A stretch of 33,686 nt of DNA from Vicingus sp036171675. GTDB taxonomy: Bacteria; Bacteroidota; Bacteroidia; Flavobacteriales_E; Vicingaceae. Positions within the stretch are counted from its first letter, which is position 1. Each line of letters starts with the position of its first letter. Positions 15,604 through 22,462 of this stretch are shown here, in pieces. Below the pieces are notes generated by a model. That model saw nothing but the letters and a program-made list of their open reading frames with translations. It did no database searches and was not told where the DNA came from. The translations under genes and the position numbers were made by a program. The DNA lies in NCBI GenBank assembly GCA_036171675.1, contig JAVHRO010000124.1, positions 1 through 33,686 on the forward strand. Direction: 5' to 3'.

Positions 15604-15667
15604 AGTTTAGAGTTTAGAGTTTAAAGTTCTTAGCAAACTCTAAACTCTAAACTCTAAACTCCAAACT
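15604..15667 (+). repeat. Perfect 20-bp heptad inverted repeat before rmlB
   Basis: The left arm at 15604-15623 (AGTTTAG-type units) is exactly complementary to 15641-15660 (CTCTAAA-type units), with a 17-nt loop. A further unit (CTCCAAACT) extends to 15667. The element fills the gap from the wbpA stop codon to within 7 bp of the rmlB ATG at 15675. No T run follows the stem, so it does not look like a classical terminator. Confidence 0.92.
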
Positions 15668-15674
15668 AAAAAAA

Positions 15675-16745
15675 ATGAACTCAAAAACAATTTTAATAAC
15701 TGGAGGCGCTGGCTTTATAGGTTCTCATTTGGTTCGACTGATGGTAAAAAAATATCCAAATTACAAAATTATAAATTTGGATAAATTAACTTATGCAGGA
15801 AACCTTGCTAACCTTACGGATATTGAAAATTTCATGAATTATGAGTTTGTGAAAGGAGACATCGTTGATGCAGATTTTATTCATGATTTGTTTAAACGCT
15901 ACCAATTTGATGCAGTTATTCATTTAGCTGCCGAATCTCATGTGGACAGGTCTATTGCTAATCCTATGGAATTTATCATGACCAACATTGTTGGAACAGC
16001 AAATTTATTAAATGCTGCAAAAAAGTGTTGGCTTTCTCCCTCCCTTCGGGAGGGTCGGGGTGGGATTTTCTACCACGTTTCCACCGATGAAGTATATGGT
16101 TCTTTAGGAAAAGAAGGTATGTTTTTAGAAACTACTGCTTACGACCCTCGAAGTCCATATTCAGCATCAAAAGCCAGTTCCGACCATTTGGTTCGAGCTT
16201 ATCACCATACTTATGGGTTACCAATAATTATTTCAAATTGCTCTAACAACTATGGTTCACATCAGTTTCCTGAAAAATTAATTCCGTTGTTCATTCATAA
16301 CATTAAGAACAATAAATCGTTGCCTGTTTATGGAAAAGGCGAAAACATTAGAGATTGGTTATGGGTGGAAGATCATGCCAGAGCTATTGACGTTATTTTT
16401 CATAAAGCAAAAGTGGGCGAAACGTACAACATTGGAGGACATAACGAATGGAAAAACATTGATTTAATAAAAGTGATTTGTAAAGTGATGGATAAAAAAT
16501 TGGGAAGAACTGAAGGTGAGTCGGAGCAATTAATTACTTATGTTACCGACCGAGCTGGACACGATTTACGGTATGCCATTGATTCCACAAAGTTGCAACG
16601 TGAGTTGGGCTGGACTCCATCTTTACAATTTGAAGAAGGAATTGAAAAAACCATTGATTGGTATTTGAATAACGAAGAATGGTTAAACAATGTAACCACT
16701 GGAGCTTATCAACATTATTACGAAAAACAGTATGTAAATAGATAA
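15675..16745 (+). CDS. rmlB: dTDP-glucose 4,6-dehydratase with in-frame repeat insertion
   Basis: The 356-residue product is RmlB-like, an extended SDR that makes dTDP-4-keto-6-deoxyglucose. Motifs are GGAGFIG (10-16), HLAAESHVDRS (83-93), the catalytic STDEVYG with D138 and E139, and PYSASK with Y162 and K166. ISNCSNNYGSHQFPEKLIP and the C-terminal DRAGHDLRYAID are diagnostic. Residues 121-130 (SPSLREGRGG) do not belong to the fold. They are translated from a GC-rich palindromic element, placed in the variable surface loop between NAAKK and FYHVSTDE, so activity is probably retained. No rmlA, rmlC or rmlD is in the window, so the final sugar is unknown. The start lies 7 bp after a heptad hairpin. 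Confidence 0.93.
   Translation: MNSKTILITGGAGFIGSHLVRLMVKKYPNYKIINLDKLTYAGNLANLTDIENFMNYEFVKGDIVDADFIHDLFKRYQFDAVIHLAAESHVDRSIANPMEFIMTNIVGTANLLNAAKKCWLSPSLREGRGGIFYHVSTDEVYGSLGKEGMFLETTAYDPRSPYSASKASSDHLVRAYHHTYGLPIIISNCSNNYGSHQFPEKLIPLFIHNIKNNKSLPVYGKGENIRDWLWVEDHARAIDVIFHKAKVGETYNIGGHNEWKNIDLIKVICKVMDKKLGRTEGESEQLITYVTDRAGHDLRYAIDSTKLQRELGWTPSLQFEEGIEKTIDWYLNNEEWLNNVTTGAYQHYYEKQYVNR
16035..16064. repeat. GC-rich palindromic element inserted in rmlB
   Basis: CCCTCCC (16038-16044) and GGGAGGG (16048-16054) form a perfect 7-bp hairpin with loop TTC, followed by TCGGGGTGGG. The 30-bp stretch is almost entirely G and C apart from a few T and A, against an AT-rich background. It is translated as SPSLREGRGG. 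From memory, near-identical palindromes recur between genes in many Bacteroidota genomes; copy number in this genome cannot be checked here. Confidence 0.85.
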
Positions 16746-16753
16746 AAATTTAA

Positions 16754-16838
16754 GGTTTGAAGTTTGAAGTTCAAGGTTAACCAAACCTCAAACTTCAAAC
16801 TTCAAACCTCAAACCTCAAACCTCAAACCTCAAACCTC
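16754..16838 (+). repeat. Longest heptad array (eight units) with 18-bp hairpin
   Basis: GGTTTGAAGTTTGAAGTT at 16754-16771 pairs perfectly with 16791-16808. The right side has eight consecutive heptads from 16783: AAACCTC, AAACTTC x2, then five exact AAACCTC (16804-16838). It ends four A before the ATG at 16843, so copy-number change would alter the translation-initiation region directly. Confidence 0.93.
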
Positions 16839-16842
16839 AAAA

Positions 16843-17832
16843 ATGTACAACCAACCTTTCCACTCCAACGATATTTCTAAATTTACCTTTTTAGTAACTG
16901 GTGGAGCTGGTTTTATAGGATCAAATATTGTTACTTATCTAATAAAATACAATGCTGGAAAAGTTATTGTGTTAGACAATTTATCCAATGGATATTTAAA
17001 AAATATTCAACAATTTATCGGACTACCAAATTTTGAATTTATTGAAGGAGACATTACTGATTTTACTATATGTGAAAGGGTTGTAAAAGATGTAGATTAT
17101 ATTTCGCACCAAGCTGCTTTGGGCTCAGTACCACGTAGCATTGAAAATCCAATAGCAACACATCAAGCCAATGCGACTGGGTTTTTAAATATTTTAACTG
17201 CGGCAAAAGATGCTCATGTAAAACGAGTGGTTTTTGCCAGTTCATCTTCGGTTTATGGCGATAGTAAAGAATTGCCAAAAGTAGAAGATAAAATAGGAAA
17301 TCAATTATCGCCTTATGCAGTGAGTAAACGAACCAAAGAGTTGTATGCCAATGTTTTTGCACTAACCTATAACTTAGACGTGGTTGGTTTGCGTTATTTT
17401 AATGTTTTTGGACCCAACCAAAGTCCGAACGGTGCTTATGCCGCTGCAATTCCATTATTTATGGAGGCTGTTTTAAACAACAAATCGCCTTTTATAAATG
17501 GAAATGGAGAACAAAGCAGAGATTTTACTTTTGTCGAAAATGTAGTCCAAGCCAATATTAAAGCCATGTTTACCGATAAAGAAGTAAAAGGAAAAGTAAT
17601 GAACATTGCTTTTGGCGGAAGAACAACAATAAACGATTTGTTTTTTAAAATAAGATATGTAGTTGGTAATAAAGTTGAACCAACTTATCGTGAAGAGCGT
17701 AAAGGCGATGTGAAAGATTCGTTAGCCGATATTTCGTTAGCTAAAGAATTGATAAATTACCATCCAGACTTTTCTATTGAAGAAGGTTTAAAAATCACGA
17801 TAGATTGGTTTAGGAATAATGTAACAATTTGA
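16843..17832 (+). CDS. wbpP: UDP-N-acetylglucosamine 4-epimerase (WbpP-like)
   Basis: This 329-residue extended SDR resembles WbpP of Pseudomonas, a C4 epimerase acting on UDP-GlcNAc/UDP-GalNAc and their uronates. Evidence: GGAGFIG (20-26), HQAALGSVPRSIENPI (89-104), SSSVYGD (134-140), catalytic Y158 and K162 in SPYAVSKRTKELYA, LRYFNVFGPNQSPNGAYAA, INGNGEQSRDFTFVENVVQA and KGDVKDSLADIS. The LGSVPRSI loop and NGAYAAAIP segment match the WbpP group rather than plain GalE. The N-terminal YNQPFHSNDISKFTFLVTGG resembles that of other Bacteroidota members, which supports this start. It could epimerise UDP-GlcNAc or a uronate made by the neighbouring genes. A heptad array occupies its ribosome-binding region. 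Confidence 0.92.
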   Translation: MYNQPFHSNDISKFTFLVTGGAGFIGSNIVTYLIKYNAGKVIVLDNLSNGYLKNIQQFIGLPNFEFIEGDITDFTICERVVKDVDYISHQAALGSVPRSIENPIATHQANATGFLNILTAAKDAHVKRVVFASSSSVYGDSKELPKVEDKIGNQLSPYAVSKRTKELYANVFALTYNLDVVGLRYFNVFGPNQSPNGAYAAAIPLFMEAVLNNKSPFINGNGEQSRDFTFVENVVQANIKAMFTDKEVKGKVMNIAFGGRTTINDLFFKIRYVVGNKVEPTYREERKGDVKDSLADISLAKELINYHPDFSIEEGLKITIDWFRNNVTI

Positions 17833-17835
17833 ACC

Positions 17836-17849
17836 GAGCTTGCGAGCTC
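17836..17849. repeat. Short GC-rich hairpin GAGCT-TGCG-AGCTC
   Basis: A 5-bp stem with a 4-nt loop starts three bases after the wbpP-like stop codon. It lies in a segment (17833-17861, ACCGAGCTTGCGAGCTCAAC and following) that is GC-richer than the flanking spacer. There is no T run, so a terminator is unlikely. It may be a fragment of another dispersed repeat. Confidence 0.5.
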
Positions 17850-17883
17850 AACGAAGTTAAAATGTGTAAATTTGAAAATTACT

Positions 17884-17917
17884 AAACCTCAAACCTCAAA
17901 CTTCAAACCTTGAACCT
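17884..17917 (+). repeat. Heptad array overlapping the cpsB-like start codon
   Basis: AAACCTC x2, AAACTTC and AAACCTT run from 17884 to 17911, followed by GAACCT. The TTG start codon of the next gene (17910-17912) is made from the last two bases of the fourth unit and the first base after it. Only the right arm is present, without an inverted partner. Confidence 0.88.
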
Positions 17918-18656
17918 ATTCCGTAACATATTCGGTAAAAAAGAACAATTTTCAGCTATTGATTTTTCAGTTTTTGGAACAGATATTCATTCGCATTTAA
18001 TTCCGGGTATTGATGATGGTTCTCCAACCATGGAAACTTCTATTGAAATGATTCGGGAGTTTGTTGACATGGGTTATAAAAAAATTATTACTACTCCCCA
18101 TGTGATGAGCGATTATTACAAAAACAATCCCGAAATTATTTTAGGTGGGTTAGATTTGGTTAAAAAAGAATTGGTTAAACAAAACATTTCTATTGAAATA
18201 GAAGCTGCTGCCGAATACAATTTGGATGATGGATTAGAAACAATTATTGATAATAAACAAATCCTAACTTTTGGAGATAATCATGTGTTGTTTGAGTTGC
18301 CTTTTATGCAAGAACCACGTAATTTTCAGGAAATAGTTTTTAAATTTCAAACAACGGGTTATCGACCAATTTTAGCACACCCAGAGCGTTATAGTTTTTG
18401 GCATAAAAACTTTGATAAGTATGAAGAACTAAAATCAAAAGGAATTTTAATGCAGTTGAATCTTTTATCATTAACCGGACATTATAATTTGGATACAAAA
18501 AAAATGGCAGAACGAATGATTGATGCCAATTTAATTGATTTTGTTGGTACAGATTGTCATCGAATAGAACATTTAAAAGCCTTACAATTCTTTTCTAATT
18601 CTAAGTATTTTAACTTGTTGGCTAATAATGTATCTATTTTAAATAAATCATTATAG
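17910..18656 (+). CDS. cpsB: CpsB/YwqE-type protein-tyrosine phosphatase (PHP domain)
   Basis: The 248-residue protein is a metal-dependent tyrosine phosphatase of the polymerase-and-histidinol-phosphatase superfamily. This group dephosphorylates the bacterial tyrosine kinases that control capsule or exopolysaccharide export. Metal-binding motifs are TDIHSHLIPGIDDGS (24-38, H27, H29, D35), TPHVM (62-66, H64), AHPERY (156-161, H157, E159) and GTDCHR (213-218, D215, H217). The start is TTG at 17910, giving MNLFRNIFGKK, the usual short amphipathic N-terminus of Bacteroidota homologues; no ATG fits. The start codon lies inside the heptad array. A partner tyrosine kinase (Wzc type) is not in this window. 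The next gene is 80 bp downstream. Confidence 0.92.
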   Translation: MNLFRNIFGKKEQFSAIDFSVFGTDIHSHLIPGIDDGSPTMETSIEMIREFVDMGYKKIITTPHVMSDYYKNNPEIILGGLDLVKKELVKQNISIEIEAAAEYNLDDGLETIIDNKQILTFGDNHVLFELPFMQEPRNFQEIVFKFQTTGYRPILAHPERYSFWHKNFDKYEELKSKGILMQLNLLSLTGHYNLDTKKMAERMIDANLIDFVGTDCHRIEHLKALQFFSNSKYFNLLANNVSILNKSL

Positions 18657-18736
18657 ATTTTTATTGTCCGATAAAAAAGAAGCCAAATTAATCGTTTCTT
18701 AAAAGTTGTCGTAATTTAGAGTCGTAAATTTACTGT

Positions 18737-19639
18737 ATGAAAAAATCAATTGTTTTTGGTGCAAACGGATATATAGGCAGGCATTTAGTTTATTATTTAT
18801 CACAACAAAATCATGAAGTAGTAGCCTCAGATATTTCACTAGAATCTTTAGATAAAGAGAATAACTATATATCTGTTGATGTTACCAATATTCAACAAAT
18901 TAGTGCTATTGATTTTGATGTAGATTACATATACTGTTTTGGAGGATTAACAGGAACAAACATCGGGTTCGAAAAATATAATGATTTTATTGCGGTAAAT
19001 GAAATAGGTTTGTTAAACATTTTAACTCATCATAAAAATTCAAACTCAAAGGCTAGAATTATTTTTCCTTCATCTAGATTAGTTTACAAAGGAAAAAAAA
19101 ATGTGTTACTAAAGGAAGAGGATGAGAAAGAGGCACTAACGATTTATGCGCAAAATAAATTAAGTGGCGAAAAATATTTAGAACAATATGCCCAAAATTT
19201 TGGTATTGAATACACTATATTTAGAATTTGTGTTCCTTATGGAAATGTATTTAATCAGAGCTTTTCGTATGGAACAGTTGGGTTTTTCTACAACAAAGTA
19301 AAAAACAAACAGCCTATTACATTATTTGGTGATGGAGATTTAAAAAGAACATTTACTCATGTGGAAGATATTTGTCAAGCAATAATGACAGCGATAAATC
19401 ATCCTTATTCTAAAAACAATAGTTTTAATATTGGAAGTACAGATCATTTAAGTTTATTGGAAGTGGCTCAATTATTTGCCACAAAATGGGATGTGCCTAT
19501 AAAATTTGAAGAATGGACAAAATCAGCTTTGCTTGTCGAATCGGGAGATACTATTTTTGATGACAAAAAATTGATAGACCTAACTGATTTTAAGTATAAA
19601 AACAGTATTAAAAATTGGATTGAAAAAATAATTATATGA
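18737..19639 (+). CDS. NAD-dependent epimerase/dehydratase (extended SDR)
   Basis: This 300-residue protein has an NAD site GANGYIG (8-14), IIFPSSRLVYKG (108-119) and the catalytic pair Y137 and K141 in IYAQNKLSGEKYLEQY. LFGDGDLKRTFTHVEDICQA and FNIGSTDHLSLLEVA follow, as in sugar-nucleotide epimerases and dehydratases. The substrate is not identifiable; the SDR fingerprints differ from RmlB, WbpP and the decarboxylase in this locus. Its TGA stop overlaps the ATG of the membrane protein that follows (ATGA at 19636-19639), so translation is coupled and the two probably act together, for example in making and transferring one sugar. The gene has no heptad repeats around it and looks more AT-rich than the genes before it. 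Confidence 0.85.
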   Translation: MKKSIVFGANGYIGRHLVYYLSQQNHEVVASDISLESLDKENNYISVDVTNIQQISAIDFDVDYIYCFGGLTGTNIGFEKYNDFIAVNEIGLLNILTHHKNSNSKARIIFPSSRLVYKGKKNVLLKEEDEKEALTIYAQNKLSGEKYLEQYAQNFGIEYTIFRICVPYGNVFNQSFSYGTVGFFYNKVKNKQPITLFGDGDLKRTFTHVEDICQAIMTAINHPYSKNNSFNIGSTDHLSLLEVAQLFATKWDVPIKFEEWTKSALLVESGDTIFDDKKLIDLTDFKYKNSIKNWIEKIII

Positions 19640-21246
19640 GTAAAAAAATAATTGAATCAAAGCATCAAATTGAATCAAGTTCAATGAACAATTATAACTT
19701 GCTTTTAATAACTTTTGGTTTAACGTTAGTATATTTTGGCTTTTCAAGATTCTCTGATGGCTTTTATATGCATGACGAAGTTGCAAATTTTTTAAGCATG
19801 CAAAATTTTTGGAACGAACCAAGTTCAATTTTGGGGGCAAATGCTAAAACAGGTTATAAGCTATTTTATATTTTACCAGCATTAGGAGGTTATTCTTTTC
19901 TTCAATTTTTTAATAGTATTATAGCTGCTTTTACTGTATATTTTTCGTACAAAACATTGGTAAAATTAAATTCAAAACATTCATTACTAATAGTTTTTCT
20001 TTTAGGAATTCAGCCTCTTTGGTTCATGTTATCGTTTCGAAATTATGCCGAAATGTTAGTAGCTTTTTTGATGGTATTAGCGGTATATCAGCATTTAAAT
20101 AAAAAATATGTTTTTGCAGCTCTTATTATTTCTTATGTGGCGTTTACCAGGACAGAACTTCATGTGGTTTCTGGTTTGTATTTTCTATGGCTAATTTTTA
20201 ATAAAAAGTGGATACCAGCTTTGCTAACGGGTACATTTTCATTAGCAAATGCATTAATTGGTTTTATTATGACTGGTGATATCCTGCATATTGTTCATGA
20301 TACCCAACAATTTTCAGAATCGATAAAAGGAGCATATCCACACCAAGGTTTTGACCATTATTTTTTAATGTCAAGTGTGATATTCGGTTCTGGAGTTATA
20401 ATATTGTTTTTCAATTACATTGGAGCGACACTATTAAATAAGTCAAAAATTAATTGGATTATTCTTGTTCCAACGGTATTAATATTTTTATTAAATTGTT
20501 TATTTAATGCCTTATTTGTTGATTTCGGACCAGGTGGAGGCAGTTTAAGATACTTACTTACAATGGCGCCGTTAATTACAATTCTTGGAATACTTTCATT
20601 AGATGAATTAATAGCTATTCAAAAAAAATATTTACTTCTAATTTTGATACTCCCAGTAATCGTATTAATTGGAATATATCAAACCTACGAGCATAATTTT
20701 ATCAAATTCAGTGAAATTAGGTCGTGGTCATCGTTGATTTTTGCATTAATTACAACAATACTTATTTTATTACCATTAAAACCTAAACATTATATAGTTG
20801 CATTTTCGTTCTATGCATTGGCTGTATCGCTTTCTATTGTCGATACAAGAAAAATACAACCCGAAGAGGAAATTGTTAAAAAAGCTGCTAAATGGTATAA
20901 CGACCAATTACGAATGGTTAATAATCCACAAAATACTAATCCTGTGTTATTTACTGAAGATTCAAGAGTTGCGGTTGAACATTCATTATTTTATTTTTAT
21001 AGTGGAAAGAACAGGAAAGATTTTAAAAATAAACCAGTTGGTTTAATCAAAGAAGAAACCGATTTATTAAAGAAAGGAGATTTGGTAATATGGGACTCAC
21101 ATTATGGTTATCGTCCAGAACTTCGAAAAACCAGTCAGAAATTTGAATACTACGATTCCAATCCTAAATTTCAAAAAATTCAATATTACCAATCCAACGA
21201 TAAAAGATTTATGATTGTATTCTTTTTAAAAACGACTGATAATTAA
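19636..21246 (+). CDS. GT-C-like integral membrane protein, probable glycosyltransferase
   Basis: The 536-residue protein has about ten hydrophobic spans (first near 22-38, last near 385-401) and a soluble C-terminal part of about 120 residues. After the first span the loop contains YMHDEVANFL with the acidic pair D47/E48. This is where GT-C enzymes (ArnT, PMT and relatives) carry their catalytic Asp, and they use polyprenyl-phosphate sugars on the periplasmic side. Further typical traits are NYAEMLVAFLMVLAVYQH, and TRTELH in a later loop. The C-terminal soluble part (EDSRVAVEHSLFYFYSGKNR) resembles periplasmic domains of such proteins. The 4-bp overlap with the SDR gene upstream supports a joint role in sugar modification. 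The exact donor and acceptor are unknown. Confidence 0.72.
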   Translation: MSKKIIESKHQIESSSMNNYNLLLITFGLTLVYFGFSRFSDGFYMHDEVANFLSMQNFWNEPSSILGANAKTGYKLFYILPALGGYSFLQFFNSIIAAFTVYFSYKTLVKLNSKHSLLIVFLLGIQPLWFMLSFRNYAEMLVAFLMVLAVYQHLNKKYVFAALIISYVAFTRTELHVVSGLYFLWLIFNKKWIPALLTGTFSLANALIGFIMTGDILHIVHDTQQFSESIKGAYPHQGFDHYFLMSSVIFGSGVIILFFNYIGATLLNKSKINWIILVPTVLIFLLNCLFNALFVDFGPGGGSLRYLLTMAPLITILGILSLDELIAIQKKYLLLILILPVIVLIGIYQTYEHNFIKFSEIRSWSSLIFALITTILILLPLKPKHYIVAFSFYALAVSLSIVDTRKIQPEEEIVKKAAKWYNDQLRMVNNPQNTNPVLFTEDSRVAVEHSLFYFYSGKNRKDFKNKPVGLIKEETDLLKKGDLVIWDSHYGYRPELRKTSQKFEYYDSNPKFQKIQYYQSNDKRFMIVFFLKTTDN

Positions 21247-21271
21247 TTTGCATTTTTTAACGTTTATACTC

Positions 21272-21301
21272 TTGTGCTGTTTTGCTTAAATACTATATTT
21301 G
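21272..21301 (+). promoter_or_regulatory. Bacteroidota-type promoter for bamD
   Basis: TTG at 21272-21274 and TATATTTG at 21294-21301 match the -33 TTG and -7 TAnnTTTG elements with 19 bp between. The -7 box ends only four bases before the ATG at 21306, so the transcript would have almost no leader. This also argues against the upstream in-frame ATG at 21282, which overlaps the promoter. Confidence 0.55.
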
Positions 21302-21305
21302 CCGA

Positions 21306-22115
21306 ATGTTAAAAAAACATTTTCTAGTTATCATCCCATTTTTACTATTTCTATTTGGATGTAGTAAATATCAGCGGTTGTTAAAAAGCAGTGATTATAA
21401 TGCAAAATATGAAGCTGCTGTTGTTTTATACGATAAAGGAAAATACGAAAAAGCTCTTCCATTATTAGAAGAATTGGTTCCGCTATATAGGGGTTCTGAC
21501 AAAGCTGAAAAAATCTACTATTATTATTGTTACACTAATTATCAACTTGACTTTCTTTACGAAGCTTCGTATCACTTTAAAAAATTTTATACCACATTTC
21601 CTTCAAGTTCCCATGTTGAAGAAGCATTATTTATGGCTGGATATTGTAAATATCTGCTTTCACCAATTTCATCTTTAGACCCTACCGACACTTACGACGC
21701 AATAAACGAGTTACAATTCTTCGCTAATACGTATCCGCAGCATCCATTGCTTGATTCCACTAATATTCTTATGGATAAATTAAGAGTTAAGTTGGAGGAG
21801 AAATCTTTTCAAAATGCAAAACAATACTACTTTATTTACGATTATAAAGCGGCAATTATTGCGCTAAACAATACCCTAAAAGATTTTCCCGATTCAAAAC
21901 ATCAAGAAGAAATTAAGTTTTTACTGTTGAAATCCTCTTATTTCTTGGCTTATAACAGTGTAAAAGAAAAAAAGTTGCAACGATTTAACGAAAGTATAGA
22001 TGCTTATCTTAACTTTGTCGATTCTTTTAAGGAAAGTAAGTACTTAAAGGAGGCTGAAAGTTTATATAATAAATCACTAGAACAACAATTAAAATTAAAA
22101 CAAGAAAACCTATAA
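21306..22115 (+). CDS. bamD: Outer-membrane assembly lipoprotein BamD
   Basis: From ATG 21306 the product has 269 residues. It begins with a lipoprotein signal (KKHFLVIIPFLLFLFGC, lipidated C19) and continues as tetratricopeptide-like helices. LLKSSDYNAKYEAAVVLYDKGKYEKALPLLEELV, in part about 25-58, matches the first repeat of Bacteroidota BamD, and AYCKYL/PLLDSTNILMDKLRVKLEEK follow. BamD is an essential periplasmic lipoprotein of the BAM complex, which inserts outer-membrane barrel proteins such as those encoded at 708 and perhaps 7245. An in-frame ATG eight codons upstream (21282) overlaps the promoter and lacks a signal-peptide-like start, so 21306 is preferred. It is the first gene of a conserved run: bamD, omega, coaBC, porD, recN. 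Confidence 0.9.
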   Translation: MLKKHFLVIIPFLLFLFGCSKYQRLLKSSDYNAKYEAAVVLYDKGKYEKALPLLEELVPLYRGSDKAEKIYYYYCYTNYQLDFLYEASYHFKKFYTTFPSSSHVEEALFMAGYCKYLLSPISSLDPTDTYDAINELQFFANTYPQHPLLDSTNILMDKLRVKLEEKSFQNAKQYYFIYDYKAAIIALNNTLKDFPDSKHQEEIKFLLLKSSYFLAYNSVKEKKLQRFNESIDAYLNFVDSFKESKYLKEAESLYNKSLEQQLKLKQENL

Positions 22116-22117
22116 CT

Positions 22118-22441
22118 ATGAATTTCAAAACAACAAATGCCGAAGCTTCTACGATAACAAGAAACATGAATGAAATTGAAGCTGTTACTGGAAATGTTTA
22201 CGAATCGTGTGTGGTAATTTCTAAACGTTCAAACCAAATTGCAATTGAATTGAAAGAAGAACTTACTGGTAAATTGAATGAATTTGCTTCTAATACAGAT
22301 AATTTGGAAGAAATTTTCGAAAATAGAGAACAAATAGAAATTTCTAGGTTTTATGAAAAATTGCCTAAAACAAACGCTATTGCTATTAAGGAATTTTTAG
22401 AAGATAAATTATTCTATCGAAATCCTAATCAAGAGAAATAA
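22118..22441 (+). CDS. rpoZ: RNA polymerase omega/Rpb6-like subunit
   Basis: This 107-residue protein carries the omega/Rpb6 core: NVYESCVVISKRSNQIAIEL (26-45), followed by KEELTGKLNEFA. It corresponds to the conserved YE-x-V-x-I-x-A/SKRA-x-QI segment that packs against the beta-prime C-terminus. The flanking sequence is poorly conserved, and automatic annotation often leaves this Bacteroidota form as hypothetical. It starts two bases after the bamD stop codon and is followed by coaBC after 21 bp. An omega-type gene next to coaBC is also a familiar arrangement in other bacteria, which supports the call. The length is typical for Bacteroidota. The role would be assembly and stability of RNA polymerase. 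Confidence 0.8.
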   Translation: MNFKTTNAEASTITRNMNEIEAVTGNVYESCVVISKRSNQIAIELKEELTGKLNEFASNTDNLEEIFENREQIEISRFYEKLPKTNAIAIKEFLEDKLFYRNPNQEK

Positions 22442-22462
22442 TTTCAACTCGAAATTTTATTT

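Noticed and set aside
15604..15667. Heptad hairpins as Rho-independent terminators
   Set aside because: Stems are AT-rich and no T run follows; they sit against downstream start codons within one apparent operon.
15675..16745. rmlB as a pseudogene because of the repeat insertion
   Set aside because: The insertion is in frame, lies in a variable loop, and all catalytic residues (TDE, YxxxK) and the full C-terminus are intact.
16783..16838. Heptad tracts resemble a CRISPR array at first glance
   Set aside because: Units are contiguous 7-mers without spacers, and no cas genes are present.
21282..21305. Longer N-terminus for BamD
   Set aside because: It overlaps the -7 promoter box, and the lipoprotein signal begins at 21306.
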